Below are positions 19,607 to 31,384 of a stretch of DNA of 64,000 nucleotides, one piece after another; the first letter of the stretch is position 1; every line of letters starts with the position of its first letter. The DNA is taken from positions 62,001 to 126,000 of the forward strand of contig JAUPSS010000006.1 in the NCBI GenBank assembly GCA_040285825.1, given 5' to 3'. Source of the stretch: Eukaryota sp. TZLM1-RC (lineage: Eukaryota; Metamonada: BaSk clade). Under the pieces are notes generated by a model, which saw only the letters and a program-made list of their open reading frames with translations, had not been told where the DNA came from and made no database searches. Position numbers and translations under genes: made by a program.

Positions 19607-21339
19607 ATAATTATTGTGCGTCACAGGCACATCAAACAGCAAACAGTAACAGCGCTGTAAACGACAAAAAGATGTCTGGGGTATGTCAGACATCTTTCAG
19701 AGGAGACCCTTCTAACCCTCCTCTTCACATTATTTGGAGTACAATGAGTGCTCCAACAAAGGAAACGAGTACCCCTCCTTCCTCAACGAGTTCGGATGTA
19801 GTTCATCCCACTCCTAGTCAAACGAGTTCGAGTGTTTCACACTCCACTCATGGAACGTTGAGTTCGGGTGCAACCCACCCCACTCCCAACATAGACGAGA
19901 GTTCGAGTATTTCACACTCCACTCATGGTACGACGAGTTAGGGTGCAACCCACCTCACTCCACATTTATTTAGTTCGGGTCAACACCCCACTATTATTCA
20001 TACGAGCGGAGATCCTCGACTCCCTCCTCCAAATCCGAGTTCGGGTCAAAACCCCACTCCTAACCTAACTCTTCCGGAGGTAATCCCTCCCAACAACAAT
20101 GCCCATTCAACGGCTACCACAGCCTTGACTACGGCCAAAGTCTCGCAGGATAAACCTCCTGCCACTAGCCCAGAGTTAGAGGCGCTTCTCGCCACTTTCT
20201 CAAAAGAAGAAAATGAGAAACAGGAGCCAACAGACTTTGTGGAGTCTCTCCCTTCAGATACGTCCCTGTACCCAGACTTAGAAAACTGTGTTTCGGTACA
20301 AACCTTAAACGAGACCTTAGAAGGATTCAGGGAAGTTCCCCTCACCTCACAAGTTCGTAAAAACTCTATAGAGCTTCTTGACAATGAGAGCAAGGAGTTG
20401 TCGGGTAGACCTGCTGAACGCAGAATACGACTATCCCCACTAGACTCCTTTTATAAATCCATCATGTCCAAGCCTCGCGCTGACAGATTCGATTTTATCG
20501 GAAAAAAGGCCACCCTCGACATATATAACTCTAGAATACGGTGGTTGGAGGTCATGGAGTATGGTCGAGTCTTCTCTAACAATTTGGATGGACCTGAGAA
20601 CATACACCTCCTCCCAGACTGGTTTAGGCCAGGTCTGGACAAAATTTATGAAGTCAACAGCATTTCTGGAGTGGATTATACGGTAGTAAGAGAGGTTTAC
20701 GAATACTACCCTTCGTCATCAAACCCTGATCTCGTTGAGATGAGACCCGCATCTCAGCCGTTCAGGCTAATTTTCGTCGAACAAGGAGTCACCTTCAAAC
20801 GAGATCATGCCAACATGAAAACGGCAGTCATCTCCACCTATAGGTCTCCCCCCAATCATCACAATGTACAAATTGGGGACACTTGGGTAGATAACAAGGC
20901 TTTCGCCTTCACCCCAATACTAGGTATAGAGGATACGCCTTTTCAAAGCATTAGACCTTTCAGGCCATCCATTCAACTCAACATTCAAGAGGAATCGAAA
21001 CCTCTTCAAAAACTACAAATTGACCAACTACCGCAGCCTGGTAATCAGGACATTTCCATGGACGTCCTCACTATCCAACCATCGGACTCATCTGTCCCAA
21101 TGGAAGAATCGACCTCACATCAAACAGGTCCAGGATTGACCAGACAAAATCTCTCCTCATTTCGATCAGGAACATTAACCGGAGTCCATGATCCACGTCA
21201 AGTTCTTGACTTAAATCTACAATCTCACGTTGGATACCACTATAAAACAAAGGCTGTAGAACACGATACGCTCCATGAGCCCCCCAACAGGCATCAGCAA
21301 CTTGGCTTTCACCGAGCCCTTGTTCGAAGAATTCTGTAA
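19591..21339 (+). pseudogene. gag: Gag, first part (one internal stop)
   Basis: The frame opens with ATG in the LTR and runs to 21339, interrupted by TAG at 19939-19941. There a Ser-rich repeat (SSGATHPTP) reads TAG where sibling repeats have TCG, so this is a nonsense change. Residues ~50-150 are low-complexity Ser/Thr/Pro/His repeats. The folded part begins around TTAKVSQDK (20125) and includes RPAERRIRLSPLDSFY and IRWLEVMEYGRVF. The zinc knuckle follows in the next frame, 21275 onward. The switch may be programmed or a mutation. Confidence 0.7.
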
Positions 21340-22597
21340 AGAGAGCTATTGGAAGGACAAGCTAGTGAGCTTCCCCAAATTAACAAGGAAGGTGCGAAAT
21401 GATTTATTATCATGGATGAAGGTTGCACAAAATAGGGATACGGTCCAGCTATTGAGGAAAGCTGCATCCAGACCCAAAATAGAAACAGGTGATTTTCACA
21501 CCTCAGCCGGAAAAAAGAGAACAAGCCAACCAGATTCATCCACCCCCAACCTTAAGAAAGAACAACACTACAGAGGAGGCCAAAAGTTCTGTACTTTTTG
21601 TCAGAAACCAGGCCATGTAATTACAGAATGTGAAGATCCCAGGTGCACCAGATCTCTGGTTCCACTAAATCAACGAAGAAGCGCCGGCAGAAGTAGAGGC
21701 CGAGGAAGACCATTCAGAGGTAGTTATGATAGTTTCAAAAATGTTCATAGAGGCCATAGTAGAGGCTAAGGTAGACATAGGGGCCGAGGTGGCCGTGGTA
21801 CGAGAGGAAATAAGCATCGTACATATATGTTTCATATACACCGATCATCGCACGCTCCAGCTCCCGAATTGAGCCATACTTATACAACTAGCCAATCAGA
21901 ACATTCAGCTCAAGCATCCCTCTTAAATCCACTCTCTTTCGGTAATGATAATAAAGTAGATAAATATTTGAGTTTAAACAGTTTAGAAAGAGATTTATAC
22001 AATCGAGCAGGTGAATCTGCACCTTGTATGAACCACAACAGATCCAAGCAGCCTCAGTTCTTAGAGCTTCAGGTTAGAATCAACGATACGGTCTTAAAAG
22101 GCATGATAGACACAGCTGCATTTTGTTCTGTCATTTCCCTCGACCTAGCAAATCGGTGTTCAATGTCCATAAATGAAAACGATATAACACAATTCATCCC
22201 TGCTAGCAATGTATCAACGAATTCGCTTGGGAGTGCACAAGGCATTCTGACGTTCAATGTTGGCAGCATCGCGAACCAAGTATCAATAAACCATACTCTC
22301 CCCATTATACCAGGTTCGAACAAATTTTTAATTGGGGTAGACATGTTACAACAACTTGGGCTACTGACATCTGACCGTTTAGTTATTTTACTAGACGAAG
22401 AGCGCCGCACCCTGCTAAATGCTGAAGCCATTTTTGATAACAGAATTAAAACTCACCAAATTGGCCACGTAGAATCAACTTCTTGCAGCGAAGTAGATTT
22501 TACTCAGCAATTAGATAAATCTGGATGTGAGATTAATTTAGATGATAGTGAGTATAATAAGAGTTTGTCTGATATATTAGCTCAATACAAGGACTAA
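21275..22597 (+). pseudogene. Gag zinc knuckle and aspartic protease (one internal stop)
   Basis: This frame overlaps the end of the previous one. It contains CTFCQKPGHVITEC, a CCHC knuckle (C-x2-C-x4-H-x4-C, ~21590-21632), and an Arg/Gly-rich basic stretch cut by TAA at 21767-21769. A retropepsin-like protease follows around 22070-22380 (GMIDTAAFCSVIS, FLIGVDMLQQLGLL). The active-site triplet reads D-T-A where the family has D-[ST]-G. That is a likely inactivating substitution, or a lineage variant. It ends at TAA 22595-22597, in frame with the reverse transcriptase. Confidence 0.75.
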
Positions 22598-23694
22598 TTC
22601 AGCGAAAAGCCCAGTAAAGATGGAATCGATTGTCCACCTATGACGATCCCCTTCTACAATACTAATACAATTGTACACAAACCAGCTCGGGGCCTCAACT
22701 CAAAGAAATTACAAATAGCCAATCAGATTTTTGATGAATTGATTGAAATGGGCTATGCAATTGAATCGAACTACAAGTTCAGTTCCCCAATAGTATTAGT
22801 GTTATACCCTGATGATCGAAAACCTAGGTTGACGGGCGATTTCAGTGGTAAAGATGGAGTTAACGCTCATACAATTCCGGTCGAGTCTAACTTACCATTA
22901 ATTTCAGATGTTTTGGAATTTCTGAGTCAGGCCAACTTTACTGCCACTTTGGATTTCCCAAAAGCTTTTTGGCAAATGAAAGTAGCCGACGAAGATGTTG
23001 AAAAGACATCTATTTCTATTCCTGGCAGATCTATTATGTTTAAAAGGGCATGCTTCGCACTAAAGAATATCCCAGCGATTTTTCAAAATGTAATGATAGA
23101 AATTTTTCAAATAGAAGGAGTATATATCTACATCGACGACATTATCATAATAGGATCAACACGTCAAGAATTCTTTGACAGAAAACAGAGGGTACTGCCA
23201 TGAGCAAGGAGTAGAAGAGTCAACATTGGATTGAGAAAATGTAAATTCGTTACTGACAAACAATCAATTGACATTTTAGGCAGCACTTTCCAATTCAAAC
23301 AACGAAAAATTAGCAAAGAACCAGTAAATGCTTTAATAAACATACCTGCTCCAAAAACTATCAAGGAAGTACGGTCATTAGTTGGCTCAGTCAATTTCAT
23401 AAGAGATTGGCTTCCAAATATTTCACAACTAATAGCACCCATAAATGAGCTAATTAAGCACAAACAACGTCGTGTAAATTGGGAAGCCAAACACGATCAT
23501 CTATTAGATCAAATAAAACAACTGATTATTAATCACATGCCTCTGGAATTACCTTCACCAGACAAACGCATTCTGATTAGCACCGATGCATCTGACATCG
23601 CAGTAGGAGGAGTCATTTGGCAAGAAATCGCACCTTATGCACCCATTGGAACTGCATTAAAAGATAGGAAAGTAACACCAATTTTCCTTTTATA
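22598..23694 (+). pseudogene. pol: Reverse transcriptase and start of RNase H
   Basis: In the same frame as the protease. Motifs: LDFPKAFWQMKV (motif A), FKRACFALKNIPAIFQNVM, and YIYIDDIIIIG with the YxDD catalytic box (~23125). After a stop at 23201-23203 and about 30 degenerate bases come the thumb and connection (IDILGSTFQFKQRKISKEP, IKEVRSLVGSVNFIRDWLP) and RNase H start (ILISTDASDIAVGGVIW, ~23575). The frame closes at 23693 just before SRILTDTEKRW continues in another frame. Confidence 0.85.
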
Positions 23695-23697
23695 GTA

Positions 23698-25625
23698 GGA
23701 TTTTAACCGATACTGAAAAGCGTTGGTCTACTTTACAAAAAGAATTGTATGCGATACTATTAATACTAACAGAAAGTCATCTGGAAAGCTTTCTCATTAC
23801 TAGACATCTGACTATTTTCACAGATCACCGGAATATTGCATTCCTCGCCACGGCTCCTGAAAAGAACAGAATCGTCAAAAGATGGTTACTTATCTCATCA
23901 GAATTTGATTTTGATATCGTACACGAAAAAGGAGAAGACAATCACTGGACTGACATGATGTCAAGAAACATTGACACAAATTTAGAAAATCCGGAAATAA
24001 ATCACATCAACTACCCACATGATCCCTTTTGGCACGGTGAAATACCACCCCCTGATGACGATTCTGATTATGAAGACCCAGATCCAATCCACATTTTCGA
24101 ATTAGCAAAGCACCCAGATTTGCCCATTTTTTCAAATTGGCTCTCAAAAGTTAGATCAGAGCAACAACTAGTCATAAGCAATAATGATCCATTATTCAAA
24201 AACGCTACACTATGCAAAAACACAGAAATCTGGTTAAATAATAATAATAAAATGATAATCCCGACCAAACTAAGAAAAACGGCACTCAACCTAATACACG
24301 GTTTAACCCAATCAGGCCACCCTAGCATAAACAAAAGTCTTCATAAACTTTCCAAAAGCGATTTCTACTGGCCAAACATGAGAAAAGATCTCATCAAACA
24401 TATAGAACGTTGCCCTACTTGCCAAAAAACTGCACCAGTAAAGCAATCAAAGACACCCTCAACTGGTTCCCTGTGGGCTAATCGCCTTTTCGCAAGATTA
24501 AACGTGGATACAATTGGACCACTCAATAAAGACAACAACGATAATAAATATTTACTAGTTTTCGTCGATTCATTTACAAGGTATACAATACTTGTACCTT
24601 TACAAGAACTTAATGCCTTAGAAGTAGCAGATGCTTTGATATGGTACGTCTGCGCTATTTTTGGCATACCTATGTCTATACATAATGACAATGGCCCTGA
24701 GTTCGCCAACGAAATATTTAATTTGCTTTGCCAAACAATGTCAATTGAAGTGTCTAAATCAATTCCTTACCATTCTGAAAGCAATGGATTAGTTGAAAGA
24801 AAACATCGAGATGTGATACAATGTATAAGGAAATTATTAATAGATTACAACGACTATGATTCATGGTCCACATATGTACCTATAACTCAATTATTAGTTA
24901 ATTCAACCAAAAGTAGAATCACAAATCACACTCCATATGAACTGATGTTTGGGTCATCTATCAGCCCAAGATCAGATCCTGCTAACATCCTAGGAGGCAT
25001 TTTCGATTTCGAATCCAATGTACCACTTTTGCAAGACCTCAAATTTAAGAATGAACGTCTTCAAAAAAGATGGGAAGAAGCAGAGCATCAGCAACTATTA
25101 AAAACACCCAGTCATACGAAAAACATAGATGAAAATACATTTAATATTGGTGACTATATTCTTCGAAAGACTAAACAACCTGATAAATTGCACGGATCTT
25201 GGTTAGGCCCATATCTGGTTTTAGAAACCCCTTCCAACTCCACCTTATTAATAAAGAACCTGACGACTGGTGAACAAACAAAGGTATCAAAAAGGGACTG
25301 TAAAATTTACAACGCTGACGATCCTAACGATGTCGATCTACTTAGGGCCATCGCAGCCACAGATTCAGGTAAACATGTCATCGAAGAAATCCTTGACGAG
25401 TATAATACTGCTCAAGGACCCTTCTGTACTGTAAGATGGTTTGGTGGAGATACTACCGAGGAACCACTCCATTCTATCAGATATTCAGAAGCGTATCAAC
25501 GATTTAATAAGAAACCAAATAAAAGAAAACGTAAATCTATTAAATCCAACAACGCAGCTCGGGCTCTCCCCGTGCATCAGCAAAAGCGTTATCCGCAAAG
25601 GAAGCGGAAGAACAACTGTAAATAA
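23698..25625 (+). pseudogene. pol: RNase H end, integrase and chromodomain-like tail
   Basis: A long uninterrupted frame (626 codons from 23745, the coding similarity starting at about 23698). It has the RNase H C-terminal half (TIFTDHRNIAFL), the integrase HHCC finger (HGLTQSGH ... CPTCQK), and a D,D-35-E core (LNVDTIGPL; HNDNGPEFANEIF; ESNGLVERKHRD). A GPY/F-like block (LHGSWLGPYLVLE) and a C-terminal module (HVIEEILDEYNTAQGPF, VRWFGGDTTEEPLHSIRY) resemble a chromodomain. The chromodomain would place it near chromoviruses, which use it to choose heterochromatic targets. The protein ends in a basic tail. Confidence 0.85.
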
Positions 25626-25633
25626 TTTTAATT

Positions 25634-25653
25634 AAGAAAACGGGAGAAGGTAG
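25634..25653 (+). promoter_or_regulatory. Polypurine tract of the LTR element
   Basis: The purine-rich run AAGAAAACGGGAGAAGGTAG lies directly against the 3' LTR. The miniature element at 54640-55470 has a related run (GGGAAAAAGTAG on its minus strand) in the same place. Confidence 0.75.
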
Positions 25654-25774
25654 TGTATGTATCTCACTAGTGAGTACCTAAGAATATAGAATAACATTAA
25701 ATAAAATTATCTTTATCTTAACCCGCCTTAACTAACCCACATATACACAGCTAGCATAATGCCTAACGGCAACA
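25654..25774 (+). repeat. 3' LTR (121 bp)
   Basis: Aligned with 19486-19606 it differs at three positions (TGTAT/TGTAG, AGTGAG/AGTAAG, AAGAAT/AAGTAT). The direct repeat ATAT follows immediately. Confidence 0.9.
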
Positions 25775-25778
25775 ATAT

Positions 25779-26720
25779 GACCAATCAAGAATGATTAAAC
25801 CACCAAATTCATGAGTGGAAAATATTGAACATTAAGCCACAGAAAACCATAATGGTAATAGGGTGTTAATAAATGAGTATTCCAATAACCTAAGTGGTGG
25901 TAATTGCTTCGAAACCTTTTATGTACTGATACCGTGTTCTTGGAAGACAAGACAAAGTATGACTAATGATCATGTGATGCTACACGTGATACTTACCAAA
26001 ACCGGAAGGTAGTATTCAGCATTAGTATCAGTATTTGGCAAGACAAAGTACGACACTAATAATGGCCACTATTATTTGCAAGACAAACCTACGAGATAGC
26101 TAACAATAGGTGTGGATTTTCCTTTAACAGAGTATCAGAGTAATTGTTAATCCTGTTATCGTTGATTGCGAACCAACAGGATATACAAGGTATGAAAAAT
26201 AAGGAAAATACAACACAATCCAGAGGTGTTGAACTAAGAAGAATTCTGGCAAATGCTGGTATAAAATAAACTTGGTAGACGAGTATCGTACCAGTAAGAG
26301 ATGTGCTTCTTGTGTTGAGGATCATCACGAATGAGATACCAAATGCGGTGAAAAAGTCAAAGATTTAAATGCGACTAGGTGTTTTAATTTGATTGTTTCT
26401 TGAATATACATCCCCTGAAAAAATAATTTGTAAATTAAATAAATAAACTGCTTTTGCTGCTCTTACTGCATGTGTTTGTGTAGATGATGATGTGATGAAT
26501 TTTGTTCTATTTAAACAGTATTTATTTAGTATTTATTTGATACAATTTGTATCAAATTGACAAACATTATTGATAAATATTCAAATGGTTATCTTTAAAT
26601 AGAACAACACTGCACTTAGTCAGCTTCAACTGAAAACAAAAGTCTTTTTAACAACATTATGTGACAAGACAGTTTGCTCAAATCGAAGTCACAGGTTTTG
26701 GCCAATCACACTAATTATTT
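25779..26720. other. Intergenic, nothing recognised
   Basis: About 940 bases with no convincing open frame. The 79-codon minus frame at 26089-26328 has no motif. Confidence 0.45.
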
Positions 26721-26724
26721 TTTT

Positions 26725-27790
26725 TAGTAACAACAATTTTATTCTAAACCTATAAATCAACATCTAAAAAATCCATCTCTCCCAAAACAAAAATACTAGA
26801 TGCAACTCTCTCATAGTGAGATCCAAGAGAAAGCAAAGCATCAGAAACCATCTTCAACATCCCCTTAAAAATAGAAAACACAATTCTATTTTGCCAAAAC
26901 AGTCTGTTGAAATTTTTGCCAGTTCTTCTATTTACAATCATTTCAAAATCATCCAAAAAACGTAAAGCAGTTGGTGCAAGTGAACCAAAAAGGGAAAATA
27001 CAAATGGATACAAATTGTATTTTGCATGCTGTAGACTGGCCAATTTGGACAAAGGTTCATTGTATTTTTTGAATTTAAAATTTTCAGCATTTGAAAGGGG
27101 ATTATGAATTTCAGAATTAACAAGCCTTTCATTTGAGGCATTACAAGGATCAACAGACATTACATCCAATAAAATGAAGCTTCCATCTAATCCAGGTAAT
27201 ATGACATCACCTCTATTATTCTTATGAAAATCATTTTCAGCATCAAACAGATTTGACAACAAAGGTTCCAAGAAGGATTCAATTCTATGAGATTTACACA
27301 TACAATATAACTGGTCTCTTACAGCATCATGAACCTTGCTTCTAAAAATAATAAAATGTTTACAATTTAACAAATGAGTAGTTGTAATTTCTGGAGAACA
27401 TTTACAAATTTAATTATGAGGTAAATTATCAGGCCAGATAAAGGAACGAAATCTCATATTCAGAGTCCAAGCAGAATCGGATAAGAGAGTACCATAAACT
27501 TGTGGAATTGTTGTTACTAAGGCAGAAGAAGTACTGTCACACATATCTTGTAAAAGATTTGCAAAAGCGGGATTCTTTTTCTTGGCCAAGCCAAGTCTAA
27601 CATCAAAATCCAAGCTTTCAAAAATCTTTGACAATTTTTGTTGAAGCTTTTTACAGCAAAACTGTAAATTAAATAGAGATCGGTTTGGAATTATCCGGTA
27701 ATATAGACCAAGTATGGCCGCATCACTAATTAAAGTGTTGAATACATAATTCAAATTTTTTTTGTGAAGTTTGAAATTATTCATCGAAAT
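26725..27790 (-). mobile_element. 5'-truncated non-LTR element with restriction-like endonuclease
   Basis: Two minus-strand frames (27784-27410 and 27373-26750) are separated by a single TAA inside WPDNLPHN-stop-ICKC. Visible parts: LINE linker (CCKKLQQKLSKIFESLDFD), zinc knuckle CKC...THLLNC, endonuclease acidic residues RGDVILPGLDGSFILLDV, and the C-terminal block FWQNRIVFSIFKGM. The reverse transcriptase is missing. Its 3' end (CCTATAAATCAACATC on plus) matches the fragments at 16755 and 42538, defining one subfamily. Confidence 0.8.
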
Positions 27791-28344
27791 CCTGAGCTCT
27801 CTGATTCAGAAATCAACTCCGAGACTCTACAAGACTGTAATCATTCTAAGTGGATTTTGTTGATTAAAAAGTCATCTTAGCAACTTTCACTTACAGTTCT
27901 GTTGCAAAAAATGTTGAACTTGACTTGGATAAACTTTGATAGAAAAACCCCTTTTGTAAAATATGAACTGATAATTGATAATTCACAAACTTAAACCAAT
28001 CATATTTTGTGTCTTTGTAATAGTTTCTTTTTTCTTTGATATTGAACTTCCTTCTGAACTGATCCGCTGCATGAATCATTCCTACTAAATTACTAAATTT
28101 ACTTAGTAACAAACAGGTTTCATCTAGCAACTTCCACTTATAAGAATATGGTCTGAGGATACGAAATGACAACACATACACACTCTAACATCTAAATACA
28201 GAGCCACTACAATTAAAAAGAATTCCACTTACCATTAACGGGAAACCGTTGGCCAAAACAAATCAAAAATAATATTCATTTATTTTTCCACTAAAATATC
28301 CAATATAAAGAATTTTTCCCTCTGAAAATTAATTCATTTCCAAG
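27791..28344. other. Intergenic, nothing recognised
   Basis: Contains a 96-codon minus frame (27891-28181) without recognisable motifs; it may be accidental or a small unknown gene. The last ~80 bases are the 3' UTR of the CLEC16A-like gene. Confidence 0.4.
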
Positions 28345-30675
28345 CTATTTACTGTTAATACTTCTACTTCTGACGGTACGACTAGTGACGGCATTTGTTG
28401 GTAGCTCCACATCTAATAACAAACAAGCGTCGTGTTTCAAAGTCAACAACAAATCGCAATGAACTTTCCTGACCTCAGCCAAGCAACTTCTGGTATCTTC
28501 GTAGCAAGCAAAAGACAATCTACATGGACTAATTCTGTTTGGTAAAGTTTCAACTGCTGATAAATGTAGAGTGGTGGGGTCATGACGGAGAATAGAAGCT
28601 TTAACAAATAAAACCGGAAACACACGTTTAATCACGTGATTTGATTGATTGTTGACTGGGTCAGATTGGGTTGCTTTGGTGGTAACAGCAATATGGGTAA
28701 AATTTGGATGAAAAGTGAGTGTTCCTCTTGTTGGCAACACGTCATCATCGAATTGCACTGCACACGTGATTGATTGAAATGTTGAAAATTTGGGCTCGTC
28801 AAGTGACGCATTGACACGTAATCCATTTGGCGGAAGTATACAAGACTCTAGACGACTACACGTGTTTTTTTGAACTTTTGATAATAAATCCAGTTTATCA
28901 CACATTTTTTTACAAACATGGAATTTATACATAAGAGGATTCAAATTAGCCAATGAATCTTCAGTTTCAACATGCTCCATGAATTTAAAATTGATACCAA
29001 GTTTTTCTGAAAACGAGGGTGATTTGTTAATCAACTCAATGAAAAAGAAATTGCCATCTGCTAATAAGGAATCCAGACTGAAAGGAACAGCTTCTACTTG
29101 AGAGTTAATGGTACAATAGCTTGCAAAAAAATGCCCTGGTTTGATTGAAGGGTTGGAGTAGATTTTTATGAATTCGCTGCCAAGATTTGACGAAATTTTG
29201 GAGAATAATTGGGTAAATTTTGGAAGAATTTCTTCCTTAAGCTCTTCTGGGAAGAAGTCAAGTGAAGTCAAAAGAGATACACACCGTAAGCCTAAATGCA
29301 AAATGATTGGAGGAATGTTATCACGATCAACTAGGTCAAACATACGTGAAGAAAGGTCAGAAAGTAGTTGACTTTCATCATCACAATCAAAAATGATTGA
29401 AAGAGCTTTTTTCGAATAATTAGAAGATACTCGAGAGATTAACACTAGAATTAACAGTACAAAACTTAAATTTTCACCAAAAGAGTCGACGGTTAATAAC
29501 CTATCGATCAGGGAAACTTCATTGACCTTGATTGACTTGATTGCAATCAAAACTTCGTCAAAAAACTCAAAATTTCGAGGAATTGCCACCAAAAACTGTA
29601 AAAATAACAACAAAAAACTGAAATTAATAGACTCAGTAGATAACTTTTCAACGATAAAATCTAGCGGAACCTTCATATAGCTCAATAATAGGTCAGAAAT
29701 AGAAGAAATCCCAAGACCAAAAACATCATTTAAAAACAATAAATAATCAAATGACTCACTGACGCCTGTTTTAAACCCTTCGTGATCCTTACTCGTCATC
29801 TGACACGTGTCACTTGTCAAACTGAGCTCCTCTAGTCTACCTGCAGTAGCGTGCCACCCATTCGTAATTGTTTTTATTATATTTTCGAAAAAAGGACGGC
29901 TAGCTGCATTTTTAAAATAACTAAACTCATTTTCAACTTCAATATCAAGAACAAAAGGCGACATTTCTCCATTATTCTGAGCTGATGACGTCACATTTTG
30001 ACCTAATGACGTGGCAGGAACACGTGGCAGCCTACCTTCGTCTTGTAGCTTTACAAATTCTATAAATGGTTCATAATTAAGCCTCAACAAAGACAAACAC
30101 AATGTCCTGACAGCCAGTCTTATGTGTGGTTCGTGATGATCGTAAAAATTGACAGTGGAAGTGTAAAGCTTGCACTCGGGAACGTCAGGATCAAAGAAGA
30201 ATTGGAGAGTGGAAACATCTAATCGTAGAGCAATAGACTTAACCAAAGCAATGTAGTAGGCAAGAATTTCTTCGTTTTGGGAGAGATAGTGGTAGGAGAA
30301 AGTGGGGTGTTGGATGATGGAGGAGATGGCGTTGTTTGAGAGCAAATAGTAAATGGCATCAGTAGAAGTTAGGTTGGAGACTAGGATAGATATGGACTGT
30401 AGTAGTTGGGATTGGGAGGGTATATCATTGGGGAGAAGGTCGGGAAGTTGGATGAGACGTTGGAGTATGCCGTGTTCCAGAAAGCATTGAAAGAAGGATG
30501 ATTCAGTACGGTCTGACCAGAGGAGAAGATCTGAGATCTCTTTTAGGAGTTCTGAAATGCGTTTAGAGTCGATGGTGGGTTTGCTACATTCTTTATCAAA
30601 ATTGACACAAAGTGATTCAAAATAGGATATGGAATGACGATTGGGAACTGTGAAGAGGCGAGAAAGGAATGCCAT
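28345..30675 (-). CDS. CLEC16A/FPL-domain protein
   Basis: 776 residues, no intron, ATG at 30675. Residues ~45-205 match the FPL domain that defines the CLEC16A (Drosophila Ema, C. elegans GOP-1) family: LLLWSDRTESSFFQCFLE, YYLLSNNAISSIIQH, NEEILAYYIALVKSIALRL, LYTSTVNFYDHHEPHIRLAV. Family proteins act on endosome maturation and mitophagy. The rest is a helical, weakly conserved region typical of the family. The C-terminus (~610-776), with TRGTLTFHPNFTHIAVTT, looks beta-rich and could be a PH-like module; that part is inference. The length is a little below animal CLEC16A. It is followed at the 5' side by the inverted flank of kinase copy D. Confidence 0.8.
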   Translation of the reverse strand: MAFLSRLFTVPNRHSISYFESLCVNFDKECSKPTIDSKRISELLKEISDLLLWSDRTESSFFQCFLEHGILQRLIQLPDLLPNDIPSQSQLLQSISILVSNLTSTDAIYYLLSNNAISSIIQHPTFSYHYLSQNEEILAYYIALVKSIALRLDVSTLQFFFDPDVPECKLYTSTVNFYDHHEPHIRLAVRTLCLSLLRLNYEPFIEFVKLQDEGRLPRVPATSLGQNVTSSAQNNGEMSPFVLDIEVENEFSYFKNAASRPFFENIIKTITNGWHATAGRLEELSLTSDTCQMTSKDHEGFKTGVSESFDYLLFLNDVFGLGISSISDLLLSYMKVPLDFIVEKLSTESINFSFLLLFLQFLVAIPRNFEFFDEVLIAIKSIKVNEVSLIDRLLTVDSFGENLSFVLLILVLISRVSSNYSKKALSIIFDCDDESQLLSDLSSRMFDLVDRDNIPPIILHLGLRCVSLLTSLDFFPEELKEEILPKFTQLFSKISSNLGSEFIKIYSNPSIKPGHFFASYCTINSQVEAVPFSLDSLLADGNFFFIELINKSPSFSEKLGINFKFMEHVETEDSLANLNPLMYKFHVCKKMCDKLDLLSKVQKNTCSRLESCILPPNGLRVNASLDEPKFSTFQSITCAVQFDDDVLPTRGTLTFHPNFTHIAVTTKATQSDPVNNQSNHVIKRVFPVLFVKASILRHDPTTLHLSAVETLPNRISPCRLSFACYEDTRSCLAEVRKVHCDLLLTLKHDACLLLDVELPTNAVTSRTVRSRSINSK

Positions 30676-30847
30676 GAGTTAAGGAGTGGAAGGAGCGGGA
30701 GGTGGATAGATTGGTTGATTGATGAAACAAATTCAATTCACCATTATTTTTGGGCTAATCTCTCTCTGAATTTCAGCAAAAATAGACGTCTGCAGAACCA
30801 CCAACTTTTTGGTGCAACAAGCCTAAACGTGTTGAATATATTTAGAT

Positions 30848-31384
30848 GTTGTATTGTGAAGAAAAGCAGTTGAAAGCAAAAAATTACTAAAATTTTCAAG
30901 CGTAAGAATATATTAATTGGAATAGACAACCAATAACAATTAATTTAAGTTATCAAGTGTAAATAAAGGTGTAGTGTGGAACAAACAATAATGGTAAAGA
31001 AGTTTATTAGGTTTATAAGTTGCGTATCGTGCTTTCAAAATCTTGTTCAGTTCACCATTAATTGGAGGTACAATCATTTCGAGAAATTTTCAAAGTACTT
31101 CTGCCCACGCAAGGGTCAATCAGTTGTGAAATCCATAATAATTTGTTTGGAATCATAAAATAATTTATAAAGATCACCACATGAATCACCCTTAATCATT
31201 GAAGAAAAGTTGGTGATTCTGATCATTAGGGTTAATTGACAAGTGATAAACTTGAAATACTTTAATGAAGAATTGCTGGTTTAATTGTTAAACAATAAAG
31301 AAATTGAAAAACCAATTTTATTAATTGAATAAATATATTAAAAAAGCCGAATAATTAAAATAACACCTGACAAGGTCAAGTTTA
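30848..31384 (-). repeat. 3' flank unit of kinase copy D
   Basis: Inverted homologue of 1980-2526, including the endonuclease remnant at about 31080-31270 with extra substitutions. It ends about 170 bases upstream of the CLEC16A-like start codon, so the duplicated block landed between that gene and its old upstream region. Confidence 0.7.

Larger units (their letters stand above)
19486..25774 (+). mobile_element. Ty3-like LTR retrotransposon, structurally complete but decayed
   Basis: 6289 bp bounded by two 121-bp LTRs and a 4-bp direct repeat ATAT (19482-19485 and 25775-25778). Order: gag with zinc knuckle, protease, reverse transcriptase, RNase H, integrase, chromodomain-like tail. This is the Ty3 order, with integrase last. 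Gag starts inside the 5' LTR. At least four premature stops (about 19939, 21767, 22595, 23201) and two frame changes (between 21275 and 21339, and near 23690) mean it cannot be autonomous as sequenced. LTRs differ at only three positions that I can count, so insertion is fairly recent and some stops may be inherited from the parent copy. Confidence 0.9.

Noticed and set aside
19604-19617. DIRS-like element because of the palindrome
   Set aside because: The element has true LTRs, 4-bp target duplication and a DDE integrase, with no tyrosine recombinase.
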